Source of the DNA: Aphanothece sacrum FPU1
GTDB lineage: Bacteria > Cyanobacteriota > Cyanobacteriia > Cyanobacteriales > Microcystaceae
NCBI RefSeq assembly: GCF_003864295.1
Contig: NZ_BDQK01000001.1
Coordinates: 666,676 to 730,675, forward strand
Reading direction: 5' to 3'
DNA length: 64,000 bases
Shown here in pieces: positions 34,637-45,335 of the stretch. The notes under the pieces are model-generated. The model did not search any database, had not been told where the DNA came from, and worked only from the letters and a program-made list of their open reading frames with translations. Numbering within the stretch: position 1 is the first letter of the stretch; every line of letters starts with the position of its first letter. A program made the translations under genes and the position numbers.

Positions 34637-36898
34637 GTGTCAAACCAGATTAAAAGGTTACGTTTATCTCCTTTGTTGGGAATTGTATTGATTACAACAA
34701 CTCTGTTCCATGAGGGAAAATCCGTTAGGGCCGAAAATGCCCCTTTAACGACGGCGGCCGCCCAAAGCGACTTGGAAGCTATCCCTAAAGCTGTTACCGA
34801 GTCAGAATTGCCAAATTGGAACGAGGAGAACCCTTTAGCTGATGCTGAGTCTGAGGTTGAAGTTCCTGTTTTCTCCTTAGAAAAAGAGATCGCGGCGGAA
34901 TCGAATTCTAGCCCTGCTGTTGTTCCTTCTGAGGTACCCCCAACCCCCCAACCTGAAGGAGAAGGGAGTCCCCCCCCCGCGACTGAAACACCTCCACCAG
35001 ACACCTCTCAACCAAAACCCCCCTCAGGAGAAATTCCTAGTCCAGTTGAAAAACCTATATTACCGACAGGAGAAACCCCATCAGGTACAGAACCACGAGT
35101 CTTAGTGGTGGAAGTATTAGTTGATGGTGTGGACAAAGAATTAGAAAATTTAGTTTATAACACCATTCAAACCAAACCAGGACGAACGGCCACCCGTTCC
35201 CAACTGCAACAGGATGTTAATGCGATTTATGCCACCGGATATTTCGCCAATGTTAAAGTCACACCGGCCGATACACCATTAGGGGTACGCATTACTTTTG
35301 CCGTTGCTTCTAACCCTATTTTGCAAAAAGTGGTTATCGATACGGTTCCAGCGACAGAAACCCCACGAGTTTTACCAGCAGAAGAGGTTGAAAAGATTTT
35401 TGGTAAACAATACGGCAAAGTTCTCAACCTCAGAGACTTACAAAGTGGGATTAAAGCCATTACTACATGGTACTCAGAACAAGGCTATGATTTAGCGCAA
35501 GTGATTGGTTCCCCGAAAGTAGGGGAAGATGGGGTTGTAACCCTAGAGATTTCTGAAGGGGTTATTGAAAATATTCAAGTAAGATTTTTTGACGCAGAAG
35601 ATGAACCAGTTAACGGTAGAACCCGTGATTTTATTGTCACCCGTGAGATGAAGTTAAAACCCAGTAATGTCTTTAACCGAAAAACGGCCCAAACAGATTT
35701 ACAACGTATTTTCAGCTTAGGATTATTTGAAGATGTCAGGATTTCCTTTAGTCCAGGAGAAGACCCCAGGGAAGTTATTGTTAATATCGATGTGGTAGAA
35801 GGTAATACGGGATCACTGGCCACTGGGGCCGGGGTTAGTTCCACTAGCGGATTATTTGGGACAATTAGTTATCAAGAACAAAACCTGGGAGGAAATAATC
35901 AAACTATTGGGGGAGAAGTTCAAGTTGGGGAACGGGAATTACTATTTGATGTCAATTTTACTGATCCTTGGATTGCTGGTGATCCCTTCCGTACTGCTTA
36001 TACGGTTAACGGATTTCGGCGACAAACCATTTCTCTAGTATTTGATGGGGATGACTCATCTATTAGAACCTTAAATAATTTTGATAGTCCCAGGGTTGTG
36101 CGTACTGGGGGAGGGGTTACTTTTGCTCGTCCCTTGGCCGATGACCCCTTTAGTATACCTGATTGGCGATTATCGGCTGGTATTGGTTATCAACGAGTGG
36201 TCATAGAAAATGATGATGGTGATGTTGCTCCTTTATCCGCTCCCCTTAATGGTTTTCCAGAACAACCTTTATCCTTTAGTGATTCGGGGAAAGATGACCT
36301 CTTAACCGTTAGTTTTGCTGCTTCTCAAGATTTTCGTAATAATTCTCTACGTCCTACCAGTGGTTATGTAGTACGTCTTGGTCTAGAACAAACTGTTCCG
36401 GTAGGGTCGGGTAGTATTGCTTTTACTCGTGTAAGAGGTAATTACAGTCATTATATTCCGGTAGATTTGGTTGATTTCGGGTTTATTGAGGAAAATCAGC
36501 CTAAACCTCAAACTTTAGCTTTTAATGTTCAATTAGGAACGGTACTTAATGATTTACCCCCTTATGAGGCCTTTGTCTTGGGGGGTAGTAACTCAGTTCG
36601 GGGCTATAATGAAGGGGAACTCGGAAGTGGTCGTAGTTATTTCCAAGCAACGGCAGAATATCGATTTCCCGTTATTCCCTCTGTAGGGGCAGTCTTCTTT
36701 TTTGATTATGGCAGTACGATTAAGTCTCAACGCTCGGTTAGAGGTATTCCTGGAGTAGTTCGTGGTTTACCGAGTGATGGTTATGGATATGGTATTGGAT
36801 TGAGAATTCAATCCCCTGTTGGCCCCATTCGGGTAGATTATGGGTTTAGTAATGATGGGGATTCTCGTCTCAATTTTGGTATTGGAGAACGATTCTAA
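34637..36898 (+). CDS. Omp85/BamA-type outer membrane assembly protein
   Basis: The protein has about 753 residues from a GTG at 34637 (a TTG at 34619 is also in frame). It has a signal segment (LSPLLGIVLITTTLFHEG) and a Pro-, Glu- and Thr-rich spacer to about residue 150. POTRA repeats follow (VLVDGVDKELENLVYN, QKVVIDTVPATE, GVIENIQVRFFDAEDEPV). The C-terminal half is a beta-barrel with the conserved VRGYNEGELGSGRSYFQ motif, ending in ERF; a terminal aromatic residue is the usual outer-membrane signal. It inserts beta-barrel proteins and is related to chloroplast Toc75. lpxC follows after 32 nt in the same direction. Confidence 0.9.
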   Translation: MSNQIKRLRLSPLLGIVLITTTLFHEGKSVRAENAPLTTAAAQSDLEAIPKAVTESELPNWNEENPLADAESEVEVPVFSLEKEIAAESNSSPAVVPSEVPPTPQPEGEGSPPPATETPPPDTSQPKPPSGEIPSPVEKPILPTGETPSGTEPRVLVVEVLVDGVDKELENLVYNTIQTKPGRTATRSQLQQDVNAIYATGYFANVKVTPADTPLGVRITFAVASNPILQKVVIDTVPATETPRVLPAEEVEKIFGKQYGKVLNLRDLQSGIKAITTWYSEQGYDLAQVIGSPKVGEDGVVTLEISEGVIENIQVRFFDAEDEPVNGRTRDFIVTREMKLKPSNVFNRKTAQTDLQRIFSLGLFEDVRISFSPGEDPREVIVNIDVVEGNTGSLATGAGVSSTSGLFGTISYQEQNLGGNNQTIGGEVQVGERELLFDVNFTDPWIAGDPFRTAYTVNGFRRQTISLVFDGDDSSIRTLNNFDSPRVVRTGGGVTFARPLADDPFSIPDWRLSAGIGYQRVVIENDDGDVAPLSAPLNGFPEQPLSFSDSGKDDLLTVSFAASQDFRNNSLRPTSGYVVRLGLEQTVPVGSGSIAFTRVRGNYSHYIPVDLVDFGFIEENQPKPQTLAFNVQLGTVLNDLPPYEAFVLGGSNSVRGYNEGELGSGRSYFQATAEYRFPVIPSVGAVFFFDYGSTIKSQRSVRGIPGVVRGLPSDGYGYGIGLRIQSPVGPIRVDYGFSNDGDSRLNFGIGERF

Positions 36899-36930
36899 TC
36901 AGTTAATAGTTAATAGTTATCAGGGAAGCT

Positions 36931-37764
36931 ATGAAATCAACAATTGACAAAGAATTTACTTTATCCGGTATTGGTTTACATTCTGGGGTTAATACTCAGG
37001 TTAAAGTATTACCCGCAAATTCTGGAGAGGGGCGTTATTTTGTGCGGGTCGATTTACCGGATCAACCTATTATTCCTGCTCATGTTTCTGCTGTTAATCA
37101 AACTACTTTATCTACTCAATTAGGGGTAGGAAATGCTCAAGTTTGTACCGTAGAACATTTATTAGCTGCTTTGGTGGCCTCTGGTATAGAAAATGCTCGT
37201 ATTGAAATTGATGGACCGGAAGTTCCTTTATTAGATGGATCGGCTAAAATTTGGCTAGAAGCTTTGGTTAAATCTGGCTTTATTCCCTCAAAATTAGAGT
37301 CAGCAAACCCTATATTAGAACCCATATGGGTGCGGGATGGCGACACTTTTGTAGCAGCTATTCCTGCTTCAGAAATACGTTTTAGTTATGGGATTGATTT
37401 TGCTTATGAAGCAATTGGAAATCAGTGGTATAGTTGGTGTCCTAAACAAGAATCTTTTGCTGAAATGATTGCCCCGGCCAGAACGTTTGGTTTTGCTGAT
37501 CAAATTGAACAATTGAAGCAAGCAGGGTTAATTAAAGGGGGCAGTTTAGATAATGCTTTAGTCTGCGATCGCCAAGGTTGGTTAAATCCTCCCTTACGGT
37601 TTGATAATGAACCTGTACGTCATAAATTATTAGATTTAATCGGAGATTTAAGTTTATTAGGAACTATTCCTCAAGCTCATTTTTTAGCCTATAAAGCTAG
37701 TCATAAACTTCATGTTCAGTTAGCTCAAGAAATTTCAGAAAAATATCATACAATTAGTCATTAA
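36931..37764 (+). CDS. lpxC: UDP-3-O-acyl-N-acetylglucosamine deacetylase
   Basis: The 277-residue zinc amidase carries out the committed step of lipid A synthesis. Metal-binding and catalytic segments are visible: [20 protein letters not shown] in the first domain, and [15 protein letters not shown] and [15 protein letters not shown] in the second, giving the H, H and D ligands and the catalytic histidine. The protein is slightly shorter than E. coli LpxC (305). In Nostoc the order is omp85-lpxC-fabZ-lpxA-lpxB; here lpxC is followed instead by a toxin-antitoxin remnant, so fabZ and lpxA are not in their usual place. Confidence 0.95.
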   Translation: MKSTIDKEFTLSGIGLHSGVNTQVKVLPANSGEGRYFVRVDLPDQPIIPAHVSAVNQTTLSTQLGVGNAQVCTVEHLLAALVASGIENARIEIDGPEVPLLDGSAKIWLEALVKSGFIPSKLESANPILEPIWVRDGDTFVAAIPASEIRFSYGIDFAYEAIGNQWYSWCPKQESFAEMIAPARTFGFADQIEQLKQAGLIKGGSLDNALVCDRQGWLNPPLRFDNEPVRHKLLDLIGDLSLLGTIPQAHFLAYKASHKLHVQLAQEISEKYHTISH

Positions 37765-37876
37765 TTAATAATTTTTTAAACTTGAAGACATTTATCAAAC
37801 AAAGTATTGCTAAGATTAAACAATAAAAAATTAGATAATTATGTTATAATGACAAGCAAAAAAAAACTTCAGTATT

Positions 37877-38287
37877 ATGAGAATCATACAGATAAAAGGA
37901 ATTGTTAAAGATGGTGAAGTTAAAGCAAAAGTTCCTCAAGAATTTAGTGAAGGTGAAGTAAATATAGTTATCGTCGCAGAAAATGAACCCGATGAACTAG
38001 AAAAAATGGGTCAAATAGCAAAAAATAAAGGTTATAATTCTAAAGAGAAAATATTAGAATTAATCAAAGAAGTAAAATTAGAGATGTTAGAAAAAAAAAC
38101 TAACACAACGTATTTTTTAATTTTCTTGGACATTTGGGAAAATATCCTTAGTCTTTTACCATCTGAAGAAGAAGAAATAGAAGACAGTAAAGAAGAAATA
38201 TTAGCTGATTTAAAACAAAGCATTTTAGATGGAAAGAGAGGAAAAACCTTTCCTATTGAAGAACTTTGGGAAGGTATAGAAAGTTAA
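37877..38287 (+). CDS. Antitoxin-like protein of a decayed toxin-antitoxin pair
   Basis: The 136-residue protein begins with a beta-rich segment (RIIQIKGIVKDGEVKAKVPQ) and ends with EEILADLKQSILDGKRGKTF then PIEELWEGIE. The latter is the typical C-terminal element of cyanobacterial antitoxins that pair with RelE/ParE-like toxins. A TATAAT box lies about 25 nt before the start. The next frame, 5 nt downstream, is only the first 22 codons of a toxin, so this antitoxin has lost its partner. The central region (TYFLIFLDIWENILSLLPSE) is unusual and could be an insertion. Confidence 0.6.
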   Translation: MRIIQIKGIVKDGEVKAKVPQEFSEGEVNIVIVAENEPDELEKMGQIAKNKGYNSKEKILELIKEVKLEMLEKKTNTTYFLIFLDIWENILSLLPSEEEEIEDSKEEILADLKQSILDGKRGKTFPIEELWEGIES

Positions 38288-38291
38288 AAAT

Positions 38292-38811
<520 letters not shown>

Positions 38812-39951
38812 TTAATGTAACCATCCTTTAAGACGACGGGCCACCTGGGGACGACGTAATTTTCTCATGGCCTTACTCTGAATCTGACGGACTCGTTCCC
38901 GTGACAAATTAAACATTCCTCCTACTTCTTCTAAAGTATGGGGTTGACTGGTACATAAACCATAACGCAAGGAAATGACATCTTTTTCCCGTTCTGTGAG
39001 AACATCGCTTAAAACTGCAGAGATTTCTTGCCGTAGCATCCCCTCATTCATCCGTTCTTCAGGCAGTTGTAACTCTTGATCTTCGAGTAAATCTACTAAT
39101 TCTGTATCTTCTCCTTTACCTACCCGATGATTTAAAGATAAAGATTGTCGTCTTAATTGAAGTAACTGACGTAGTTGAGGGGGAGTCACTTCTAATTCGT
39201 CAGCGAGTTCTTTTTCACTGGGGTTACGCTGTAATTGTTGTTTTAAGATACGTTGCGCTTTTTTGAGTTTATTAAGCTTTTCTACAATATGAATGGGTAA
39301 ACGAATCGTACGGGCATCATTGGCAATAGTACGGGTGATTGCCTGACGAATCCACCAATAAGCATAGGTAGAAAACTTATAACCTTTATTGGGATCAAAT
39401 TTTTCTGCGGCCCGATTAAGTCCGATGGCCCCTTCTTGAATTAAATCTAGGAAAGGCACTCCTCGATTGAGATATCGTTTAGCAATGGAGACAACTAAGC
39501 GCAAATTTGAGCGAATCATCTTGCGTTTGGCGGTACGACCCCGATAAAGGCGAGTTTCAAATTGTCGTGCAGTCTCAAAACCCAGTGCATTAGACCATTC
39601 GTCTTTTGTGGGGGGACGGTTGAGTTCTTCTTGTAGTTCTCGGCGTTTTTCGTCAGCTTCTACCAAAAATTGAACACTACAAGCCAGTTCAATCTCTTCT
39701 TCTGCTTTCAGCAGGGGATAACGAGCCATTTCTTTGAAAAATGCTCCTACCGTATCATCAGACATGGTCTTGCGATATCCAGCCGGATATTTATTGCCCA
39801 ATTCATCGGCTAATTCAGAAAATTCAACTTGAATCGATTGAAGATCATTCTCACTGTGATCGAAATCTAAGGTTTCTAATACTTCAGGAGTAAAGGAGTC
39901 AGTTAATTCAGGATTTTTTAGCATATTATTCATGTTCATCAACGGGGACAA
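38812..39951 (-). CDS. Group 2 sigma-70 factor (SigC-like)
   Basis: The 379-residue protein has sigma region 1.2 (DTVGAFFKEMARYPLLKAEEEIEL), a long 2.1-2.4 block (IRSNLRLVVSIAKRYLNRG, FLDLIQEGAIGLNRAAEKF, KFSTYAYWWIRQAITRTI), region 3, and region 4 with LEEVGGMFNLSRERVRQIQSKAMRKLR. The lack of a long 1.1 region and spacer marks it as a non-essential group 2 factor, not the principal SigA. The MARYPLL form of region 1.2 suggests SigC, but I am not certain of the letter. It directs RNA polymerase to an alternative promoter set. Confidence 0.85.
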   Translation of the reverse strand: MSPLMNMNNMLKNPELTDSFTPEVLETLDFDHSENDLQSIQVEFSELADELGNKYPAGYRKTMSDDTVGAFFKEMARYPLLKAEEEIELACSVQFLVEADEKRRELQEELNRPPTKDEWSNALGFETARQFETRLYRGRTAKRKMIRSNLRLVVSIAKRYLNRGVPFLDLIQEGAIGLNRAAEKFDPNKGYKFSTYAYWWIRQAITRTIANDARTIRLPIHIVEKLNKLKKAQRILKQQLQRNPSEKELADELEVTPPQLRQLLQLRRQSLSLNHRVGKGEDTELVDLLEDQELQLPEERMNEGMLRQEISAVLSDVLTEREKDVISLRYGLCTSQPHTLEEVGGMFNLSRERVRQIQSKAMRKLRRPQVARRLKGWLH

Positions 39952-40790
39952 AAAGCGACAAGAAAGTAAAACGGGCCAGGGAACAATTAGCAGCTAACAA
40001 GGTTCATAATTTCTGTAGTGCTGACTGTTACACTCCATTAACTTGTTTGAACAAACTTAAGATTCTCTTAAGTAATGATTCACCTATTTAAGACAACAAG
40101 GAATCAAAAATCTCAAACAAACAAATCCAAAACAGAAAAACTATAACAGACCTGTAGAATGTTGACTTTAGAGGGAAATGTGGTCTTTAGCCTCAAGAAC
40201 CATAGGTTCGGGACAATTGCTGCTTATCAGACTAACAGAACCATTGACAGTTTTTGTTTGTCTAATTACAAAATGACAAATTTGGTGAGGCGTATCCCAT
40301 AAGTTTAGGATTAATTTACAATTGGTTAACATTTTGTTGTCTGCTCAACTCTAGAATCAAAGCGGATATCAATGGGTTTGATCTCGATTCACTTATCTGA
40401 TGGAGAACAAATTACTCAAAAGCTTAATATAAAGTTATGTTACAAAAAAAAAGTCAGATAAGCTAGGGGAAAATCGGAAATAAAAATAAGTATCGTATGC
40501 ATTTATACTTTAACTGATTTCTTTAAGATTTGCCTAGGAAAAGATGATCTTTCTTAACACAATGGGGGTAAGCTGTCATGCATCTAAATTACTCATTGGG
40601 GGTGATGGGGTGATGAGGTGATGAGGTGATGGTTTGATGATTTGACGGTTTATTTCCGCGCTTTGCCAATATACAGTTTAAATTCGTCTTAGCTTATGTA
40701 ACACAGCCATCTTACCTGTATTATTATCTGTGTTATTTGTTAATATTAAATATTAGTTAAATATTTAATAATTCCTCAAAATCCAAGATT
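39952..40790. other. Long intergenic region between the sigma factor and priA
   Basis: This divergent region of 839 bp holds the promoters of both flanking genes but no gene I can support. It contains an octamer tandem array (GGTGATGR, 40601-40649) of the same kind as the arrays inside priA and the trpE-like gene. Runs such as TACAAAAAAAAAGTC near 40440 are low complexity. Confidence 0.7.
40601..40649. repeat. Octamer tandem repeat, GGTGATGG/GGTGATGA
   Basis: Four clear 8-bp units (GGTGATGG, GGTGATGA, GGTGATGA, GGTGATGG) followed by degenerate units lie at 40601-40649. Their reverse complement CCATCACC matches the arrays at 62784-62839 and around 42191-42240. Confidence 0.8.
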
Positions 40791-43337
40791 ATGTCTTATC
40801 CCCCTGGCAGTTTTAGAGTCGCTGAAACTCAATCTACCTATCAATTAAGCTCATCTTCACCCCAATGGATTGATGTTTTAATTGATTGTCCAGGCGTACA
40901 GGGGTTATATACTTACCGCCTTAGAAGCGATTTAACTATCAAACCAGGGGATATTTTAAGCGTTCCTTTTGGTACTCAAATAGTCGGCGCGATAGCCATT
41001 CGTTTCGTCAATTCTCTCCCAGACACCCTATATACTTCCAAGGTCAAAGAGGTAGAAGATGTCATTATATCGTTATGTTTTCCTGATACTTATTGGGAAT
41101 TACTTCAGCAAGTCTCTCAATACTACTGTACCGAATTTATTACTGTAATTAGAGGTGCATTACCACCGGGGTTATTAGGGCGATCGCAACTTCGTATTAG
41201 ACTAAAAAAAGAGAGTCTTCCTCCTGGGTACGAAATGTTTTGTAGTCCCCTTGCACTTAAAATTTTGAATTTATTGCGATCGCAAAAAGAAGGTGATTAT
41301 AGTAGTCAATATTTACAGCGTCAAATTAAAGGTGCAAATCGAGGAATTCGAGAATTAATTAAACGGGGTTGGATTGAAAGTTATTTAGAGCCTCCCAAAA
41401 ATGCCCAACCGAAACTACAAAAAGCCGTTACTTTAGTCATAGATAATTTTCCTTTAGACTTAACTCCAAAACAATTAGAAGTCTTACAAACATTGCGTCA
41501 TGAAGGTGGAGAATTATTACTAACCCAATTATTAGAAATGTGTCAGGGAAGAAGTCAATCCATTGTTAAAGAATTAGAGAAAAAAGGGTGTGTTGTTATT
41601 GAAGATCAAGAAATATTAAGGCTAGATCAAGGTATTAAACAAAATAAAGATCAAGCTAAACAACTAAATGCTTCTCAAACTAGAGCATTAGAAATCATTA
41701 ATAATGTAGAAGGTTATGCTAAAATACTATTACATGGAGTCACCGGCTCAGGAAAAACCGAAGTTTATTTACAAGCGATCGCCCCTTTATTAAAACAAGG
41801 AAAATCTGCCTTAGTCTTAGTGCCTGAAATTGGCTTAACCCCTCAATTAATAGATCGATTTCGTGCCAGATTTGGGAAAAAAGTATGTGTCTATCATAGT
41901 GAATTATCCGATGGAGAAAGATACGATACTTGGCGACAAATGTTAACCGGAGAACCTCAAGTTATTATTGGAACCCGTTCAGCAGTTTTTGCGCCTTTAC
42001 CCCATCTGGGATTAATTATTTTAGACGAAGAACATGATTCTAGCTTTAAACAAACCCAAATATTACCTACTTATCATGCCAGAAATGTAGCACAATGGCG
42101 AGGAGAATTAGAAAACTGTCCGGTAGTTTTAGGTTCAGCAACTCCTTCCTTAGAAACTTGGGTTTCTATTACTAAACCTCCCCTATCTTCAGCCCATCAC
42201 TCCCCACCGAAGGTGCGCGTAGCGACCACCCCATCACCCCGTCCCTCTTATTACTTATCCTTACCAGAAAGAATTCAATCTCGTCCCTTACCACCCGTAG
42301 AAATTGTCGATATGAGACAAGAATTAAAACAGGGAAATCGTTCTATTTTCAGTTATTCTTTACAAGATGCGTTAGTTAATTTAAAACAAAAACAACAACA
42401 GGGTATTTTATTTATTAATCGTCGGGGTCACAGCACCTTTGTTTCTTGTAGAAGTTGTGGTTATGTGATGGAATGCCCCAATTGTGACGTATCTTTATCC
42501 TATCATTATACCCATGAAGGTGCGACAGAATTATTGCGCTGTCATTATTGCAACCATAGTCAAATTCAACCCCCTAAATGTCCTGAATGTGAGTCACCTT
42601 ATCTTAAATTTTTTGGCAGTGGAACACAAAAAGTTACTCAAGAATTAGTCAAAGAATTTCCTGAATTGCGTCCCCTAAGATTTGATAGTGATACCACTCG
42701 AAATAAAGGGGCCCATCGTCGATTATTAACCCAATTTGCTCAAGGGGAAGCGGATATATTAGTAGGGACACAAATGTTAACTAAAGGGTTAGATTTAGCT
42801 CAAGTTACCTTAGTAGGTGTTGTCTCTGCTGATGGATTATTACACTTATCTGATTATAGAGCCGCAGAAAGAGCTTTTCAAACTTTAACACAAGTAGCAG
42901 GGAGATCAGGGAGAGGGGACGAACCAGGACAAGTTATTATACAAACTTATTCTCCTGAACATCCGGTAATTCAAGCGGTTAAACAACATGATTATCATCG
43001 ATTTATTGAAGAAGAATTACCCAGACGACAAGAGTTAAATTTTCCGCCGTATGGGCGATTAATTTTAATTCGATTAAGTGGATTAGATGCAGCAGAAGTA
43101 CAACAATCAGCAATGATTTTAGGAGAATTTTGTCAGCAAAAAATAGGGTCAGGTTGTGAAATATTAGGGCCGGCTCCTGCTAGTATTATGAGAATTGCTA
43201 ATCGTTATCGTTGGCATATTTTATTAAAATTTGACCCAAATCCTGAAGTAATTATACCTGATGTCAATGAGTTTAAAAAGTTATGTCCTCAATCAGTTAG
43301 TATTAGTTTGGATATTGATCCATTAAGAATTGATTAG
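40791..43337 (+). CDS. priA: Primosomal replication protein N' (PriA helicase)
   Basis: The 848-residue helicase restarts stalled replication forks. The N-terminal 3'-DNA binding domain (GVQGLYTYRLRSDLTIKPGD) is followed by the helicase core with Walker A HGVTGSGKTEVYLQA, LDEEHDSSFKQTQILPTYHAR, and GSATPSLETWVSI. A zinc-binding region has paired cysteines in CRSCGYVMECPNCD and CHYCNH...CPEC. An extra segment of about 23 residues (near 464-487, SAHHSPPKVRVATTPSPRPS) separates SLETW from YYLSLPERI, which are usually much closer. It is encoded by a CATCACYC-type repeat insertion at about 42184-42250. Confidence 0.95.
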   Translation: MSYPPGSFRVAETQSTYQLSSSSPQWIDVLIDCPGVQGLYTYRLRSDLTIKPGDILSVPFGTQIVGAIAIRFVNSLPDTLYTSKVKEVEDVIISLCFPDTYWELLQQVSQYYCTEFITVIRGALPPGLLGRSQLRIRLKKESLPPGYEMFCSPLALKILNLLRSQKEGDYSSQYLQRQIKGANRGIRELIKRGWIESYLEPPKNAQPKLQKAVTLVIDNFPLDLTPKQLEVLQTLRHEGGELLLTQLLEMCQGRSQSIVKELEKKGCVVIEDQEILRLDQGIKQNKDQAKQLNASQTRALEIINNVEGYAKILLHGVTGSGKTEVYLQAIAPLLKQGKSALVLVPEIGLTPQLIDRFRARFGKKVCVYHSELSDGERYDTWRQMLTGEPQVIIGTRSAVFAPLPHLGLIILDEEHDSSFKQTQILPTYHARNVAQWRGELENCPVVLGSATPSLETWVSITKPPLSSAHHSPPKVRVATTPSPRPSYYLSLPERIQSRPLPPVEIVDMRQELKQGNRSIFSYSLQDALVNLKQKQQQGILFINRRGHSTFVSCRSCGYVMECPNCDVSLSYHYTHEGATELLRCHYCNHSQIQPPKCPECESPYLKFFGSGTQKVTQELVKEFPELRPLRFDSDTTRNKGAHRRLLTQFAQGEADILVGTQMLTKGLDLAQVTLVGVVSADGLLHLSDYRAAERAFQTLTQVAGRSGRGDEPGQVIIQTYSPEHPVIQAVKQHDYHRFIEEELPRRQELNFPPYGRLILIRLSGLDAAEVQQSAMILGEFCQQKIGSGCEILGPAPASIMRIANRYRWHILLKFDPNPEVIIPDVNEFKKLCPQSVSISLDIDPLRID
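42190..42241. repeat. Octamer-type repeat insertion inside priA
   Basis: The DNA reads CCCATCACTCC, then CCACCGAAGGTGCGCGTAGC, then GACCACCCCATCACCCC. Two CCCATCAC units flank a GC-rich linker. The insertion is in frame and gives a His/Pro-rich loop in the protein. Confidence 0.65.
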
Positions 43338-43344
43338 AATATTT

Positions 43345-43535
43345 GGTTCTACCGGACTTGTTATGTTAAATTAATAATTAATGACAGACTCAAGTCTGAT
43401 CCTATAAAGACTAAGTCCGCCTGCGCGGACGCTCATTATAGATTGTGTAGGCAACCTTTGTTTGTATAGCTTAACTATGAACGAGTTAAGGTCTATCATT
43501 TGTAATAATTTAGCATAACTTGTACGGTAGAAACC
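43345..43535 (-). repeat. Multi-hairpin dispersed element, copy B (full, inverted)
   Basis: This copy runs from GGTTCTACCGGAC at 43345 to the inverted end at 43535 and lies in the opposite orientation to copies A and E. The hairpin stems are kept: GTCCGC-ctgc-GCGGAC and CAGACT-ca-AGTCTG here. The CAGAC hairpin gains a base pair with a different loop, and one stem pair of GGTTGC/GCAACC becomes a G-U wobble. Confidence 0.85.
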
Positions 43536-43634
43536 ATTTTTGTGACCTTTTCTCTAACTCTTAATTTTCCTTTTTGTTCTATATTTTTCTGATGAATTAA
43601 TCGATTATTTTTTTGTACATCAAGCCCCTTAAGA

Positions 43635-43814
43635 ATGGAAATTCAGAAAAATGGGCAAATTTTTCGGGTAAATCAACTCTCCGATGGAGAAAAATGTCTG
43701 ATTGCTATGATTAGTGATCTCGCTCGTCGTCTGGCGATCGCCAACTCAACAGAAAATCCTCTAGAGGGAAAAGGTATTATCCTGATAGATGAAATTGACC
43801 TTCATCCAAAATAG
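43635..43814 (+). pseudogene. C-terminal fragment of a COG3950-like AAA ATPase
   Basis: The frame from the ATG at 43635 gives 59 residues: KNGQIFRVNQLSDGEKCL with the ABC-type signature, LARRLAIANSTENPLEGKG, and the Walker B segment IILIDEIDLHPK before a stop. In intact COG3950-type ATPases, Walker A lies some 200 residues earlier and more sequence follows DLHPK. Both ends are missing. It is not the other part of the stump at 28277, which belongs to a different ATPase family. The rest of the 43338-43952 gap is the repeat copy B and AT-rich DNA. Confidence 0.7.
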
Positions 43815-43952
43815 GCGTTTTAAGCCAGTATTTTTTAAAAACTAACTGGCTTGAATTGCTGTGTTTATTTTCTCAAGATGTTCCTTAATTTTTGACGAAT
43901 TTTCTCCTTTTTATTACATCGAACTCAGGTAACTTGACAAATTTGTGTTAAT

Positions 43953-45335
43953 TTATGACAAAATAACTAGATTTTTTTGCTTATTATTTAATTTTAATTG
44001 CCACTCATTTAAGTCACTTAAAGCGCGATCGCGGTATTTACCATATCTTTCCCGTTTTTGGCGTATTTTACCGGTTAATTCTGGTAAAATACCAAAATTA
44101 GGAGGCATAGGTTGAAAATGTTTAGGAGATGCACTACTAATAAACTCAAATAACGCCCCCATCATCATTGTTTCTGGGAGAGTTACTGTCTCTAACCCTA
44201 ACACCAGTCGCGCTGCATTTGTCCCCGCTAACCAACCCCCTGCGGTTGCTGCAGTATAGCCTTCTGTACCAATTAATTGACCGGCCGCCAAAAGGGTCGG
44301 ACGAATTTTAAACTGTAAGGTAGGATCAAGTAGTTGGGGAGAGTTAATGAAAGTATTACGGTGCATAACTCCCATCCGGACAAATTCTGCCTTTTCTAAG
44401 CCAGGAATTAGTCTAAATACTCTTTTTTGTTCACCCCATTTCAAATTAGTCTGAAATCCGACCATATTCCATAATTGGCCCTGTTTATCTTCTTGGCGTA
44501 GCTGTACCACCGCGTAGGGGCGTTTTTCTTTATTTTCTGGTTCCCGAAAGTCTCCTAAACGTCCATCAAAGAGGCCGATAGGTTTAAGGGGGCCATAACG
44601 CATGGTTTCTTCTCCCCGTTGGGCTAATTCTTCGATAGGTAGACATCCTTCAAAAAATTTGGCAGTTTCTCGTTCAAAATCCTTTAATTCGGCTTGTTCT
44701 GCCTGACATAAGGCTTCTCTAAACTGTAGATATTGGTCTTTGTTGAAGGGACAGTTCAAATAAGCGGCATCTCCTTTATCATAACGGGAGGCTAAAAAAG
44801 CGATGTCTTGATTGATGGACTCCCCTACAATAATAGGGCTTGCTGCGTCAAAAAAGCTCATATATTCCATTCCTGTGAACTTTTGCAAGTCTGCTGCTAG
44901 GGAGGGAGTGGTGAGGGGGCCAGTGGCTAAAATGACGATGTCTTCTGAGGGTATTTCGGTTATTTCTGAGCGTTTTAGTTCAATGAGGGGATGATTAGAT
45001 AATGTTTCTGTTAATTGATGGCTAAAGATGCCTCTATCTACGGCTAAGGCCCCACCCGCAGGGACGGCGTGTTGATCTGCGGTTTGGATTATAATGGAAC
45101 CAAGACGGCGTAATTCTTCATGGAGGAGTCCGGCAGCGCGATCGCTGGACATGGCCCCAAAGGAGTTGCTACAAACTAATTCGGCTAATTCTTGGCTATG
45201 ATGGGCGGGACTGGTACGAATTGGGCGCATTTCGTGTAAGATGACGGGTATACCAGCTTGTGCAACTTGCCAAGCGGCTTCGGTTCCTGCTAAACCGCCA
45301 CCAATTACTTGAACTTTTGCTGTTGAAGATATCAT
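43953..45335 (-). CDS. trmFO: Methylenetetrahydrofolate-tRNA-(uracil-5-)-methyltransferase TrmFO
   Basis: The 460-residue flavoenzyme makes ribothymidine at position 54 of tRNA, using methylene-THF as carbon donor. The FAD-binding start is [20 protein letters not shown]. Other family segments are [34 protein letters not shown] with the conserved cysteine, and [18 protein letters not shown]. Length and order are as in Bacillus and Thermus TrmFO. It stands alone. The divergent LRR gene is 780 bp away across a gene-poor gap. Confidence 0.95.
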   Translation of the reverse strand: MISSTAKVQVIGGGLAGTEAAWQVAQAGIPVILHEMRPIRTSPAHHSQELAELVCSNSFGAMSSDRAAGLLHEELRRLGSIIIQTADQHAVPAGGALAVDRGIFSHQLTETLSNHPLIELKRSEITEIPSEDIVILATGPLTTPSLAADLQKFTGMEYMSFFDAASPIIVGESINQDIAFLASRYDKGDAAYLNCPFNKDQYLQFREALCQAEQAELKDFERETAKFFEGCLPIEELAQRGEETMRYGPLKPIGLFDGRLGDFREPENKEKRPYAVVQLRQEDKQGQLWNMVGFQTNLKWGEQKRVFRLIPGLEKAEFVRMGVMHRNTFINSPQLLDPTLQFKIRPTLLAAGQLIGTEGYTAATAGGWLAGTNAARLVLGLETVTLPETMMMGALFEFISSASPKHFQPMPPNFGILPELTGKIRQKRERYGKYRDRALSDLNEWQLKLNNKQKNLVILS

